6,954 nt of DNA from Candidatus Coatesiibacteriota bacterium. GTDB lineage: Bacteria; Oederibacteriota; CAKKQC01. The translations under genes and the position numbers were made by a program. Shown one piece after another: positions 1-6,135 of this stretch. The stretch spans positions 1 through 6,954 of the forward strand of contig JAHFSL010000130.1 in NCBI GenBank assembly GCA_023265785.1, written 5' to 3'. Numbering within the stretch: position 1 is the stretch's first letter; every line of letters begins with the position of its first letter. A model generated the notes under the pieces. That model was not told the DNA's origin. It made no database searches and saw nothing but the letters and a program-made list of their open reading frames with translations.

Positions 1-242
1 GCCTCCAGCCCGGCCGCACGGACGCGCACGAGTCGCCGGAATCGGAAACCAACGGCCAGCAGGCCCGCGGCCACGGCCATCACGGCGACGACGCTGGCGG
101 CATGGCCGGCGACCTGGGCCAGGGCCGCCCGGCCGGACTGGCCGGCGCCCGGCAGGAACGGCCACGGCCCGCCGCCGCCCGCGCCGCGCCAGCGCGACAG
201 AAACACGATGGCGCCCACGAGCAGGATCGGCACCGGACTCAC
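1..242 (-). CDS. N-terminal part of an unidentified membrane protein (runs off the left edge)
   Basis: This is the first 80 residues of a protein whose remainder lies beyond the window. I do not recognise the family. Translation from the GTG at 242 begins MSPVPILLVGAIVFL, a short hydrophobic segment (residues 3-15). A Gly/Pro-rich stretch follows (about 20-33, with GGGGPWPFLPG). A second hydrophobic segment lies at about 46-64 (ASVVAVMAVAAGLLAVGF), and then an Arg-rich run (RFRRLVRVR) that by the positive-inside rule should face the cytoplasm. The GTG starts 16 nt after the stop of the HD-GYP gene, with a GGCGGG stretch just upstream that could serve as a weak ribosome binding site; a second in-frame GTG lies at 233. 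The close spacing suggests co-transcription with the HD-GYP and TPR genes. The frame has no stop through to the edge and has GC-rich third positions, which supports it being real. Confidence 0.6.
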   Translation of the reverse strand, partial: MSPVPILLVGAIVFLSRWRGAGGGGPWPFLPGAGQSGRAALAQVAGHAASVVAVMAVAAGLLAVGFRFRRLVRVRAAGLE

Positions 243-258
243 GCCGGACCCGCCGGAC

Positions 259-1539
259 TCAGGCCGGGTCGCCCGCCCCGGACGCGCGCGCCGCGAACCG
301 GTCGCGCAGCTCCTCCTCGAAGTACCTCATGAAGGCCTCGACGCAGGCGGGATCGAAATGCGGGCCGCTCCCCTTGCGGATGATGTCCAGCGCCTGGTCA
401 ATGGGCATGGCCTCGCGGTAATGTCGCTTGGAGGTGATGGCGTCAAAGACATCCGCGACGGCCATAAGCCGGGCCACCTCGGGGATCACCGCGCCCTTGA
501 GCCCGTCCGGGTACCCCGTGCCATCCATGCGCTCGTGGTGGCCCGCCGCCTCCTCGGCCAGCCCCTGCAGGGCCGGGGGCAGTTTCAGGTTGCGCACGAT
601 CACCCGGGTGTAGGCCGCGTGCTGTTTGATGATCTCGAACTCGTCCCTGGTGAGGTTCCCGGGCTTCTTGAGGACCGCGTCCGGCGTCCCGATCTTCCCG
701 ATGTCGTGGAGCATCCCGGCGGTCCGGACCCGCTCCAGGTTTTCCCGGGCGTAGCCCATCCGGCGCGCGATCCCCACGGAGTACTCGGTCACGCGGTGGG
801 TGTGGCCCGCCGTCATGGCGTCGCGGGCGTCGAGCGCGGCCGACATGGTGACGATGACGCTGTCGAAGAGTTCCCGCAGGTCCTGGACCAGCCGGGTGTT
901 CAGAATGGCGATGCTGGCCTCGGAGGCGATGGCCACCAGCAGTTCCTCGTCCTCCCGGGTGAACACCTCGCCGGTCTTCTTGTTGATCACCTGGATGACG
1001 CCGATGCGCCGCCCGGCATGATCGCGCATGGGCACCGCCAGGACACTGCGGGTCCGGTACCCCGTCTTGTGATCGAATTCGGGGTTGAATCGCTCGTCCA
1101 GGTGCGCATCGGCGACCTTCAGCGCCTCCCCCGTGCGCGCCACATAGCCAGCCAGCCCGGTGTTGATGGGGAACCGGATCTCCTTCAATTCGGCGCCCAG
1201 CGCGATGATGGAGTAGAGCTCCTGCTTCGCATCGTCCATCAGGAAGACACTGCCGCGGTCCGCGTTCAGCAACTGGACGAGTTCGGGAACCATGGAGGAG
1301 GCGACCAACTGCTTCAGGTCCTTGATCGAGGACAGGACCCGCCCGAGATGCAGGACCGCTTCCAGCATGTGCTCCTTGCGGGCCAGGGCGGTCTGGGCCG
1401 CGGACTCACTCTCGCGCAGACGGGCGACCTCGGCGCGCAGGGTTTCGATCACCCCATTCCCGCCGCCGGCCGCCCCCGCCGGCCGCCGCGCGGCACGCGG
1501 CCGCCGGGCAGTCACCCGTCGCCGCCCCCGCGGCTTCAT
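259..1539 (-). CDS. GAF domain + HD-GYP domain protein, probable cyclic-di-GMP phosphodiesterase
   Basis: A 426-aa cytoplasmic signalling protein that probably hydrolyses c-di-GMP. Residues 1-28 form a basic Arg/Ala tail with nine Arg, and 30-58 a likely coiled coil. Residues about 65-215 are a GAF sensor domain containing NKKTG at 186-190 followed by FTREDE at 193-198. The HD-GYP domain spans about 225-412. It has GHTHR at 245-249, HDIGK at 278-282 (the HD pair is H278/D279), KQH at 305-307, HHERMDGTGYP at 334-344 and VADVFDAIT at 361-369. The metal ligands and the GYP signature of active HD-GYP enzymes all appear to be present. No membrane segment or receiver domain is visible. I place the start at ATG 1539, 17 nt after the TPR stop; a GTG at 1554 would add five residues. 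The frame is open further upstream into the TPR gene, but that part is antisense-like and not conserved in style. The family assignment is firm; the substrate is inferred from the family. Confidence 0.93.
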   Translation of the reverse strand: MKPRGRRRVTARRPRAARRPAGAAGGGNGVIETLRAEVARLRESESAAQTALARKEHMLEAVLHLGRVLSSIKDLKQLVASSMVPELVQLLNADRGSVFLMDDAKQELYSIIALGAELKEIRFPINTGLAGYVARTGEALKVADAHLDERFNPEFDHKTGYRTRSVLAVPMRDHAGRRIGVIQVINKKTGEVFTREDEELLVAIASEASIAILNTRLVQDLRELFDSVIVTMSAALDARDAMTAGHTHRVTEYSVGIARRMGYARENLERVRTAGMLHDIGKIGTPDAVLKKPGNLTRDEFEIIKQHAAYTRVIVRNLKLPPALQGLAEEAAGHHERMDGTGYPDGLKGAVIPEVARLMAVADVFDAITSKRHYREAMPIDQALDIIRKGSGPHFDPACVEAFMRYFEEELRDRFAARASGAGDPA

Positions 1540-1556
1540 GCCCGCCCGGGCCACGG

Positions 1557-4130
1557 TCAGTACCCGCGCTCGATGAGCATCTCGAGCCCATCGTGCGCCG
1601 GCTTGTGGCCGGGACACAGGGTGATCACCTTGCGCCACTGCTCCTTGGCCTTTTCGTACTGGCGGCTGTTGAAATAGAACGCGCCGAAGTCGGCGAGGTA
1701 GTCGCAATTCGCGGGCTCCAGCGACACCAGTTTCTTGAAGGTCTCCTCCGCCCGCCCCCGGTCGAACCAGCCCTTGCGGTCGGTGTACATGCGGGCCAGC
1801 TGGTACCACGCCATCGTCAGCTTCGGGTTGAGCCGGGTGGCCGCCTCGTAATCGGCCTGGGCCTCCTTCCAGCGGCCCAACTGGTGCTCCACCACCGCAA
1901 GGTTGTAGTGGGCCGTGTCGGAGTTGGGGTTGGCCCGGAGCGACTGCTGGTAGGTCTGGATGGCCTCCTGCTGGAGCGCGGCCTTCTTCGTGGGATCGTT
2001 CTCCAGCCCGGCCTGCCGCAACTGGACGCTGGCCAGCGTGTTGTACCCCTCCGCGAAGAACGGGTTGATCTTGAGGCAGGTCTCCAGCGGCTCGCGCGCC
2101 TCCTTGAACTTCCCCATCTTGTAGTAGGCACTGCCCGCACCCCAGTAGGCGTCCGCGTACCCGGGGGCGGCCCGGACCGCCCGGCGGAAGGCCTCCAGGG
2201 ACTTGCGGTAATGCGGCGAGTGCTCCCCCTCCGGATCCTTCTCACCCAGGTTGTACCAGGCACTGCCCAGCGAGAACTGGGTTTCGGAATCGCCCGGCGC
2301 CTGCCGGTCCGCCGCATCCAGGTGCTCGATCCCCTCCCGGTTGCTGCCTCCCAGGACGAGCAGGATGCCCAGCTTGAGGTGGGCCGCGGCGCACCTGGGC
2401 TCCGCCTCGATCATGGCCTCGTACGCCTTCCTGGCCGCGGCCGGGGTCCGGTAGAAATTGCGGAACCCGACGATGTACTGCGTCAGCAGGCGGACCGTCA
2501 TCGGGGACCCCACCACCTGCAGGTCGCCGGACTGCGCGATCAAAAGTTCGAGCGTCCGGAACGCCGGGACGTAGCCGGGATTCTGGTCCACGCACTTGCC
2601 GATGAAGATGGCCGCGTCCTTCATTTTTCGCATCCGGAGGCAGATGTTGGCCGCATGGTTGCAGGCATCCAGGTGATCCGGCTTGAGGCCGATCACCGTT
2701 TCCATCTCGCGGCGGGCGTCCGGCAACTCCCCCTGCCGCATCCGGGCCAGCCCCAGCAGGTAGTGCGCCTCGAGATTTTTGGGGTCCGCCGCAATCGCCC
2801 CCGTGAACGCCTTGGCGGCGGGGGCCAATTTCCCCGACTGCATCAGCAGGCTGCCCAGCCGCAGGGCGCAGTCCAGGCACGCGGGGTCGAGCTTGAGCGC
2901 GGCGCGGTAGGCCTTTTCGGCCTCGGGCCCGCGGCCCAGCTGGGACTCGATGGTCCCCAGCAGGAACTGGTTGGACCCGATGCCGGGGGACTGGCGGACC
3001 ACCGCACGGGCCTGCGTGGCGGCCTCCTCCAGCCGCTTCAACTGCAGGAGCGCCAGCGCCAGGTTGTACCGGGCCTCCGTGTATTCCGCGTTGGCGTCCA
3101 CCGCCCGGGTGAACCGCACCCGGGCCTCCTCCATCCGCGCGTCAAAGCCGCCCGTCGCCGAGCCCGCCCCGGCCTGCCCCGCGGCCTCCTGGGCGGCCGC
3201 GAGGGAGAGGTTCCCCAGCCGGAACCAGGCCTCGGCGAACCGGGGCGCCAGGGCGGTCGTCTCCAGGTAGGCCGCCTCGGCCCGCGCGATCTGCTTCTGC
3301 TCCTCGTACAACACGCCGAGGTTGAAGACGGGCTCGGCCAGCTTCGGGCTGATCCGCCGCGCCTCGAGCAGGTGGGGTTCGGCCTCCGCGTACCGCTTGA
3401 GCCGCACCAGCGCGCGGCCCAGGTTGTTCCGGGCATCGGCCGCGCCGGGCCGCTTCTGGACGGCCCTGGCGAACCAGGCCGCGGATTCGTCCAGGTGTTC
3501 CAGGTCACCGTGGACCGCCCCGAGGTTGTAGGCGGTGTCGTACTCCTCGGGCGCCAGCCGGAGGGCCTCCCCCAGCAGGCGGAGGGCCTCGTCGCCATGG
3601 TGAAGCCGGGCCTCCAGCGATCCCAGCGCGTTCAGCCCCTTGACGAACGCCGGGTTGATCGCCAGCGCCCGCTGGAGCGCGGCGCGGGCGGGATCCGGCT
3701 GACCGGACTCCTGCAGGGCGATCCCGAGGTTGAACACGGCATCCACGAACAGGGTGTCCGCGGCCGCGGCGGCGCGGAACGCCTTGACCGCGTCGGCGGG
3801 CTTTCCCCGCTGGAAGAGAAGGCGGCCCTGCTCGTTCAGGAGTCCCGCGTCCGCGGGCGCCGCGGCCAGCCGCGGCGCGAGGAACGTGTTGGCGGCATCG
3901 AATTCACCGGCGCTGATGAGGACATGGACCAGCCGGACGGCGGTCTCCTGGTCGGCGGGGGCCGCCACCAGCCGCGCCTCGTAGAGGGCGCGGGCCTCGG
4001 GCAGGCGGCCCTGGGTCTCCAGGGCCAGCCCATCCTCGACCGGGCCTGCGGCCGCCCGGCCGGCCAGCAGGGCGGCGGCCAGCCCGGCAACGTGCCATCC
4101 CCTCCCCCGCGAACGACTGTCCATCCTCAT
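1557..4130 (-). CDS. Large exported tetratricopeptide-repeat protein
   Basis: An 857-aa protein made almost wholly of TPR units, presumably a periplasmic or exported protein-interaction scaffold. Residues 3-28 look like a Sec signal peptide: a basic RSRGRGWH region, the hydrophobic VAGLAAALLAG, and cleavage after RAAA. There is no lipobox cysteine. From residue 29 I count 22 consecutive TPR-like units ending near 843, most exactly 34 residues long, with the usual pattern (for example DAVFNLGIALQESGQ then A-L-x-x-A-L-x-I-N-P). Longer units occur at 300-351, 522-581, 616-659 and 694-738. A 14-residue tail ends in ERGY. No catalytic domain is visible. Two starts are possible, ATG 4130 and ATG 4124, and neither has a properly spaced Shine-Dalgarno. 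The open frame continues beyond 4130, but over the divergent thiS it is merely antisense. It leads the leftward gene group, and its partner is unknown. Confidence 0.9.
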   Translation of the reverse strand: MRMDSRSRGRGWHVAGLAAALLAGRAAAGPVEDGLALETQGRLPEARALYEARLVAAPADQETAVRLVHVLISAGEFDAANTFLAPRLAAAPADAGLLNEQGRLLFQRGKPADAVKAFRAAAAADTLFVDAVFNLGIALQESGQPDPARAALQRALAINPAFVKGLNALGSLEARLHHGDEALRLLGEALRLAPEEYDTAYNLGAVHGDLEHLDESAAWFARAVQKRPGAADARNNLGRALVRLKRYAEAEPHLLEARRISPKLAEPVFNLGVLYEEQKQIARAEAAYLETTALAPRFAEAWFRLGNLSLAAAQEAAGQAGAGSATGGFDARMEEARVRFTRAVDANAEYTEARYNLALALLQLKRLEEAATQARAVVRQSPGIGSNQFLLGTIESQLGRGPEAEKAYRAALKLDPACLDCALRLGSLLMQSGKLAPAAKAFTGAIAADPKNLEAHYLLGLARMRQGELPDARREMETVIGLKPDHLDACNHAANICLRMRKMKDAAIFIGKCVDQNPGYVPAFRTLELLIAQSGDLQVVGSPMTVRLLTQYIVGFRNFYRTPAAARKAYEAMIEAEPRCAAAHLKLGILLVLGGSNREGIEHLDAADRQAPGDSETQFSLGSAWYNLGEKDPEGEHSPHYRKSLEAFRRAVRAAPGYADAYWGAGSAYYKMGKFKEAREPLETCLKINPFFAEGYNTLASVQLRQAGLENDPTKKAALQQEAIQTYQQSLRANPNSDTAHYNLAVVEHQLGRWKEAQADYEAATRLNPKLTMAWYQLARMYTDRKGWFDRGRAEETFKKLVSLEPANCDYLADFGAFYFNSRQYEKAKEQWRKVITLCPGHKPAHDGLEMLIERGY

Positions 4131-4141
4131 TATCGTATACT
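4131..4141. promoter_or_regulatory. Possible bidirectional promoter box between the divergent operons
   Basis: The two operons start only about 28 bp apart, and the gap holds one of the few AT-rich patches of the window (about 4126-4146). Its core is the palindrome GTATAC at 4135-4140. On the plus strand this gives TATACT (4136-4141), five of six matches to a -10 hexamer and 17 nt before the thiS ATG. On the minus strand it gives TACGAT (4137 down to 4132), ending seven bases before the ATG at 4124. No recognisable -35 element lies at the usual distance on either side. The call rests on base composition and hexamer match only. Confidence 0.4.
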
Positions 4142-4158
4142 GAAATCCGCACCCCGCC

Positions 4159-4398
4159 ATGGCCTTCCGCCCCGCGTCGCCACCGTCCACCGATCCCTTG
4201 CGCATCCGGGTCAACGGCGTCGCCCGTGATGTGGCCCCGGGCACCACGCTGGCCGCCCTGCTGGCGGACCTGGGGACGGACGGGCCCCAGGTTGCCGTCG
4301 CGGTGAACGCGGCCGTGGTCCCGCGCGCCGAGCACCCCGGGCTGGCGCTGGCCGAGGCCGACGAGGTGGAGGTGATCGAGCCCGTCGGCGGCGGTTGA
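4159..4398 (+). CDS. thiS: ThiS-like sulfur carrier protein
   Basis: A small ubiquitin-like protein of 79 aa. ThiS is adenylated by ThiF at its C-terminal Gly-Gly, converted to a thiocarboxylate and used by ThiG to donate sulfur to the thiazole ring of thiamine. Here the sequence shows LRIRVNG at 14-20, the T-L-x-x-L-L stretch at about 29-36, VAVAVNAAVVPRAE at about 45-58, and a terminal VGGG (76-79). This matches ThiS better than MoaD. ATG 4159 is the only ATG near the front. However, an in-frame TTG at 4198 would begin directly at LRIRVNG and give 66 residues, the usual ThiS length; neither start has a clear Shine-Dalgarno. No thiG, thiF or thiH is visible in the window, so it is an orphan here, just upstream of a DapF-like gene with which it is probably co-transcribed. 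Confidence 0.82.
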   Translation: MAFRPASPPSTDPLRIRVNGVARDVAPGTTLAALLADLGTDGPQVAVAVNAAVVPRAEHPGLALAEADEVEVIEPVGGG

Positions 4399-4433
4399 TC
4401 CCGAGTCACGGGCGGGGCTACCATGGCCTCCGG

Positions 4434-5297
4434 ATGACTAGGACACGGCGGCCGCGGGGGTGGTTCATGAAGGGCCACGGGCTGGGAAACGATTACCTCG
4501 TGCTCGAGGCGCGCACGTGCGGGTTCCGGCTGACCCCGGCGGCGGTCCGGCTCATCTGCGACCGCCACCGGGGCGCCGGCAGTGATGGGATCGCCCTGCA
4601 CGAGCCGTCCCGCACGGCGGATGCCCGGATGCGCATCCTGAATCCCGACGGGAGCGAGGCCCAGAAGAGCGGCAACGGGGCCCGGATCTTCGCCCTCTAT
4701 CTGCGGCGGCACGGGCTCCCCGGCCTGAAACGGTACCGGATCGAGACCGCGGGCGGGATGATCGAGGCCCGGTTCCACGGCGGGCTGATCACCGTGGAGA
4801 TGGGGGCCGCCACGTTCGCGAGCCGGGCCCTGCCGATGCGCGGGGCCCCGCGGGAGGCGGTGCGCGAGCGGCTGGCCGTGGGCGGCCGCACCCTGACCTT
4901 CACGGGAGTGTCGGTGGGCAACCCGCATGCCGTCTTCTATATGAAACGCCTCGATCCCGCCCTCCTGCGCCGACTCGGGCCCCTGATCGAGCGCCACCGG
5001 CTCTTCCCGGAGCGCACAAATGTCCAGTTCGCGCGGGTCATCTCCCGGTCCCGGGTGGAGGCGATCATCTGGGAGCGGGGCGCCGGAGAGACGCAGGCGT
5101 CGGGCTCCTCCTCGTGTGCCGTGGCGGCCGCGGGCCGCCGGCTGGGCCTGCTGGGCGACCGGGTCACCGTGGTCATGCCCGGGGGAACCCTGGCCATCGG
5201 GGTGGATGCCGCCTGGCGGCTCACCATGACCGGGCCGGCCGTCGAGGTCGCCACCGGCGTGCTGGCGTCCGACCTCCTCCGCCGCCTCGCACGGTGA
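4434..5297 (+). CDS. dapF: Diaminopimelate epimerase family protein with serines at both catalytic cysteine positions
   Basis: A 287-aa protein of the DapF fold. Canonical DapF interconverts LL- and meso-diaminopimelate for lysine and peptidoglycan synthesis, using two cysteines as acid/base. The family motifs are clear: KGHGLGNDY at 13-21, RHRGAGSDG at 44-52, NPDGSEAQKSGNGAR at 70-84, VSVGNPHAVF at 159-168, ERTNVQF at 193-199 and ERGAGETQASGSSSC at 214-228. In the usual enzyme the third motif reads CGNGAR and the last reads ACG; here both cysteines are Ser (S79, codon AGC at 4668; S223, codon TCG at 5100). C228 corresponds to a second, non-catalytic cysteine of the last motif. I chose ATG 4434 because the residues before KGHG (GWF) align with the conserved start strand. 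ATG 4467 would remove them, and TTG 4395 overlaps the thiS stop. The family is certain, but whether it acts on DAP is not, so the symbol marks the family only. Confidence 0.85.
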   Translation: MTRTRRPRGWFMKGHGLGNDYLVLEARTCGFRLTPAAVRLICDRHRGAGSDGIALHEPSRTADARMRILNPDGSEAQKSGNGARIFALYLRRHGLPGLKRYRIETAGGMIEARFHGGLITVEMGAATFASRALPMRGAPREAVRERLAVGGRTLTFTGVSVGNPHAVFYMKRLDPALLRRLGPLIERHRLFPERTNVQFARVISRSRVEAIIWERGAGETQASGSSSCAVAAAGRRLGLLGDRVTVVMPGGTLAIGVDAAWRLTMTGPAVEVATGVLASDLLRRLAR

Positions 5298-6103
5298 GGA
5301 TCGTTCCCCGCGGCCGGGTGGTGGCGCTCAACCGCCGCGCCTGGAACGGGATCGCCGCGGCGTGGGGCGCACGCGCCGAACAGCGGCGGGCGATCCGGAG
5401 CGTCCGGCGGCGGCCGGGCGGGACGCTGTGGCCCGTGGAGCGGACCCTGCTGGGGCCAGTCAAGGGCAAGACGCTCCTGCACCTCCTGTGCGGCGAGGGC
5501 GAGGACACGCTGTCCTGGGCGGCGCTGGGAGCGCGCGTCACCGGGGTGGACCTGGCCGACCGCCGCATCGCACTGGCGCGGGGGCATGCGGCGCGGCTGG
5601 GCCTTCCCGCATCGTTCGTGGCCGCCGATGCGACCCGCCTGCCCCTGCGGCGCGCCTCCTTCGACCTGGCCTACACCAGCCGCGGCGCGCTCGTGTGGCT
5701 GCCGGACCTCTCCCGCTGGGCCCGCGAGGTCGCCCGGGTGCTCAAACCCGGCGGGCGCTTCCTCATCTGCGACGAGCACCCGTTCCTCTACTGCCTGGTC
5801 CAGCGCGGCCGGGGCGCGCCGGTGGCCGGCTGGAATTATTTCGACCAGCGGCCGCGCGCGTGGCGCGGCTGGTGGTTCCTGAAGCGGAGCGGTCGCGACA
5901 CGATCAAGGCCGAGACGGACTGGAAGCTGTCCGATGCGCTGAACGCCCTCACCGGGGCGGGGCTGGTCCTCGTGACCGCGCGGGAACTGCCCGAAGCCGC
6001 GGCGATGGATTTCCGGATGCCCCAGGGGCGGCACGGCTGGCTCCCGCAAACACTGGTCACGCTGTGGGAAAAGCCGCGCGGTGCCCGGGCCCGCGGATTA
6101 TAA
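5294..6103 (+). CDS. Class I SAM-dependent methyltransferase of unknown substrate
   Basis: A 269-aa probable soluble methyltransferase (Methyltransf_11-like Rossmann fold). SAM-binding motif I is LLHLLCGEG at 61-69. The acidic motif is VTGVDLAD at 82-89, with D86 expected to contact the ribose hydroxyls. DATRLPL at 112-118 and FDLAYTS at 123-129 follow, and post-motif VLKPGGRFLICDEHP lies at 149-163. The N-terminal NRRAWNGIAAAW (13-24) resembles the entry helix of many small-molecule methyltransferases. The C-terminal half is rich in aromatic residues (GWNYF at 179-183, RGWWF at 191-195) and could form the acceptor pocket. The start is the GTG at 5294, whose last two bases begin the TGA stop of the dapF-like gene. 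This GTGA overlap implies translational coupling. The open frame extends upstream to 5114, but that part is a shadow inside dapF. The substrate cannot be named from sequence. Confidence 0.87.
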   Translation: MRIVPRGRVVALNRRAWNGIAAAWGARAEQRRAIRSVRRRPGGTLWPVERTLLGPVKGKTLLHLLCGEGEDTLSWAALGARVTGVDLADRRIALARGHAARLGLPASFVAADATRLPLRRASFDLAYTSRGALVWLPDLSRWAREVARVLKPGGRFLICDEHPFLYCLVQRGRGAPVAGWNYFDQRPRAWRGWWFLKRSGRDTIKAETDWKLSDALNALTGAGLVLVTARELPEAAAMDFRMPQGRHGWLPQTLVTLWEKPRGARARGL

Positions 6104-6104
6104 T
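6099..6104 (+). promoter_or_regulatory. Candidate -10 promoter box (perfect TATAAT)
   Basis: A perfect TATAAT overlaps the TAA stop of the methyltransferase gene. In sequence this GC-rich such a match is unlikely to be common. It would start transcription near 6111 and leave a leader of about 25 nt that carries the Shine-Dalgarno of the next gene. No TTGACA-like -35 element is seen at 16-18 bp spacing and there is no extended -10 TG, so it is a candidate only. Confidence 0.45.
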
Positions 6105-6123
6105 GAGGCATCACGTTCGCACG

Positions 6124-6129
6124 AGGAGG
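6124..6129 (+). promoter_or_regulatory. Strong Shine-Dalgarno (AGGAGG) for the 119-aa exported protein
   Basis: AGGAGG lies six bases before the ATG at 6136. It is the only full-consensus ribosome binding site I see ahead of a gene start in the window; the other genes have weak or no such site. It fixes the start of the small protein and suggests higher translation than its neighbours. Confidence 0.85.
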
Positions 6130-6135
6130 ACCCCC

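Noticed and set aside
208..1677. A plus-strand open frame of 489 codons opposite the HD-GYP gene
   Set aside because: The minus-strand frame has complete GAF and HD-GYP motifs. The plus-strand product shows no recognisable domain and is a compositional shadow.
3000..3060. Search for tandem DNA repeats within the TPR gene
   Set aside because: The repeats are at the protein level only and the units have diverged in DNA sequence. No direct nucleotide repeat of note was seen by eye.
1593..4229. A plus-strand open frame of 878 codons opposite the TPR gene
   Set aside because: It is fully antisense to a gene with 22 clear TPR units. Its translation is rich in Arg, Gly, Leu and Val without domains, as expected when the complementary frame of GC-rich coding sequence lacks stops.
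4131..4997. N-terminal extension of the TPR frame across thiS and into dapF
   Set aside because: The extension is antisense to two recognised genes, has no TPR pattern, and would bury the signal peptide that starts at 4130 or 4124.
4668..5102. Sequencing or assembly error as the cause of the Ser/Ser active site in the DapF-like protein
   Set aside because: Two independent codons (AGC and TCG) at sites about 430 bases apart would both have to be wrong. The frame is intact and the neighbouring residues differ from canonical DapF in a consistent way (KSGNGAR, ASGSSSC).
5114..5293. Longer start for the methyltransferase inside dapF
   Set aside because: The added residues are a Gly/Arg/Pro-rich out-of-frame reading of the dapF C-terminus. 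The GTG at 5294 gives a natural start with a stop-start overlap.
4937..6049. A minus-strand open frame of 370 codons opposite the dapF-like and methyltransferase genes
   Set aside because: Both sense genes have family motifs through this region. The antisense product is Pro/Arg-rich and of low complexity, and it spans the junction of two real genes.
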